From NCBI GenBank assembly GCA_024636355.1, contig JAGXHH010000248.1:1-11507 (forward strand): a DNA stretch of 11,507 nt, in the 5' to 3' direction. The position numbers and the translations under genes were made by a program. Positions 11,483 through 11,507 of this stretch are shown here, in pieces. This DNA comes from Desulfobacteraceae bacterium (GTDB lineage Bacteria > Desulfobacterota > Desulfobacteria > Desulfobacterales > Desulfosalsimonadaceae). Position 1 is the stretch's first letter; each line of letters opens with the position of its first letter. The notes below the pieces were generated by a model. The model was not told the origin of the DNA, did no database searches, and worked only from the letters and a program-made list of their open reading frames with translations.

Positions 11483-11507
11483 GTAGTGGCGGACCTGCGT
11501 GTCCGCC
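11483..11507. repeat. GGCGGAC palindrome, copy 3, with GTAG head, at the window edge
   Basis: GTAGT followed by GGCGGAC, loop CTGCGT and GTCCGCC, which reaches the last base of the window. The GTAG head is the same four bases that open the GATTC palindromes at 2562, 6159 and 6258. Confidence 0.75.

Overview
The window (about 55% GC by eye) looks like chromosomal DNA of an environmental anaerobe, most likely a Desulfobacterota (Desulfobacterales-type) sulfate reducer or relative. That placement is inference from the gene set, the style of the proteins and the density of short palindromic intergenic repeats; there is no rRNA or other marker to confirm it. There are seven protein genes: four housekeeping or transport genes, a small fatty-acid/acyl-CoA regulatory pair, a two-domain DUF1566 protein and a sensor kinase. 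No tRNA, rRNA, CRISPR array, phage gene or transposase gene was found.

Layout. On the minus strand at the left lie the 5' part of uvrA (nucleotide excision repair, running off the left edge) and pdxA (vitamin B6 synthesis), separated by 355 bp filled by a nested palindromic repeat. Next is a minus-strand gene with two tandem DUF1566 domains, whose last codons are written in a 7-bp tandem repeat. Divergent from it is a plus-strand marR regulator, followed by a 567-residue acyl-CoA dehydrogenase. The same 12-bp GTATAC-centred site lies before both, so the regulator probably controls itself and the dehydrogenase. A 490-bp repeat cluster follows, then a minus-strand soluble hybrid histidine kinase (PAS-PAS-HisKA-HATPase-REC), a 650-bp repeat-rich spacer, a minus-strand concentrative nucleoside transporter (CNT/NupC family), and a divergent plus-strand one-cysteine peroxiredoxin-like gene. 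The right edge holds three GGCGGAC palindromes.

The most unusual material is between the genes. Most spacers carry palindromes, and several are built from short tandem units (6, 7 or 9 bp). The clearest is a hexamer family (consensus KTRMTC: GTGCTC, GTAATC, TTGCTC, TTAATC), normally arranged as one array facing its reverse complement. Two copies share an extra small GTCC...GGAC hairpin in front. Three 9-bp families (CACAGAGNN, CATGAAGNN, CGCNGAGNN) use the same design. GTAG-headed REP-like palindromes and a 101-bp palindrome also recur. These are mobile-looking or self-expanding non-coding elements with no mobilising gene in view.

Functionally the genes do not form one pathway. The only cluster with clear internal logic is marR plus acyl-CoA dehydrogenase.
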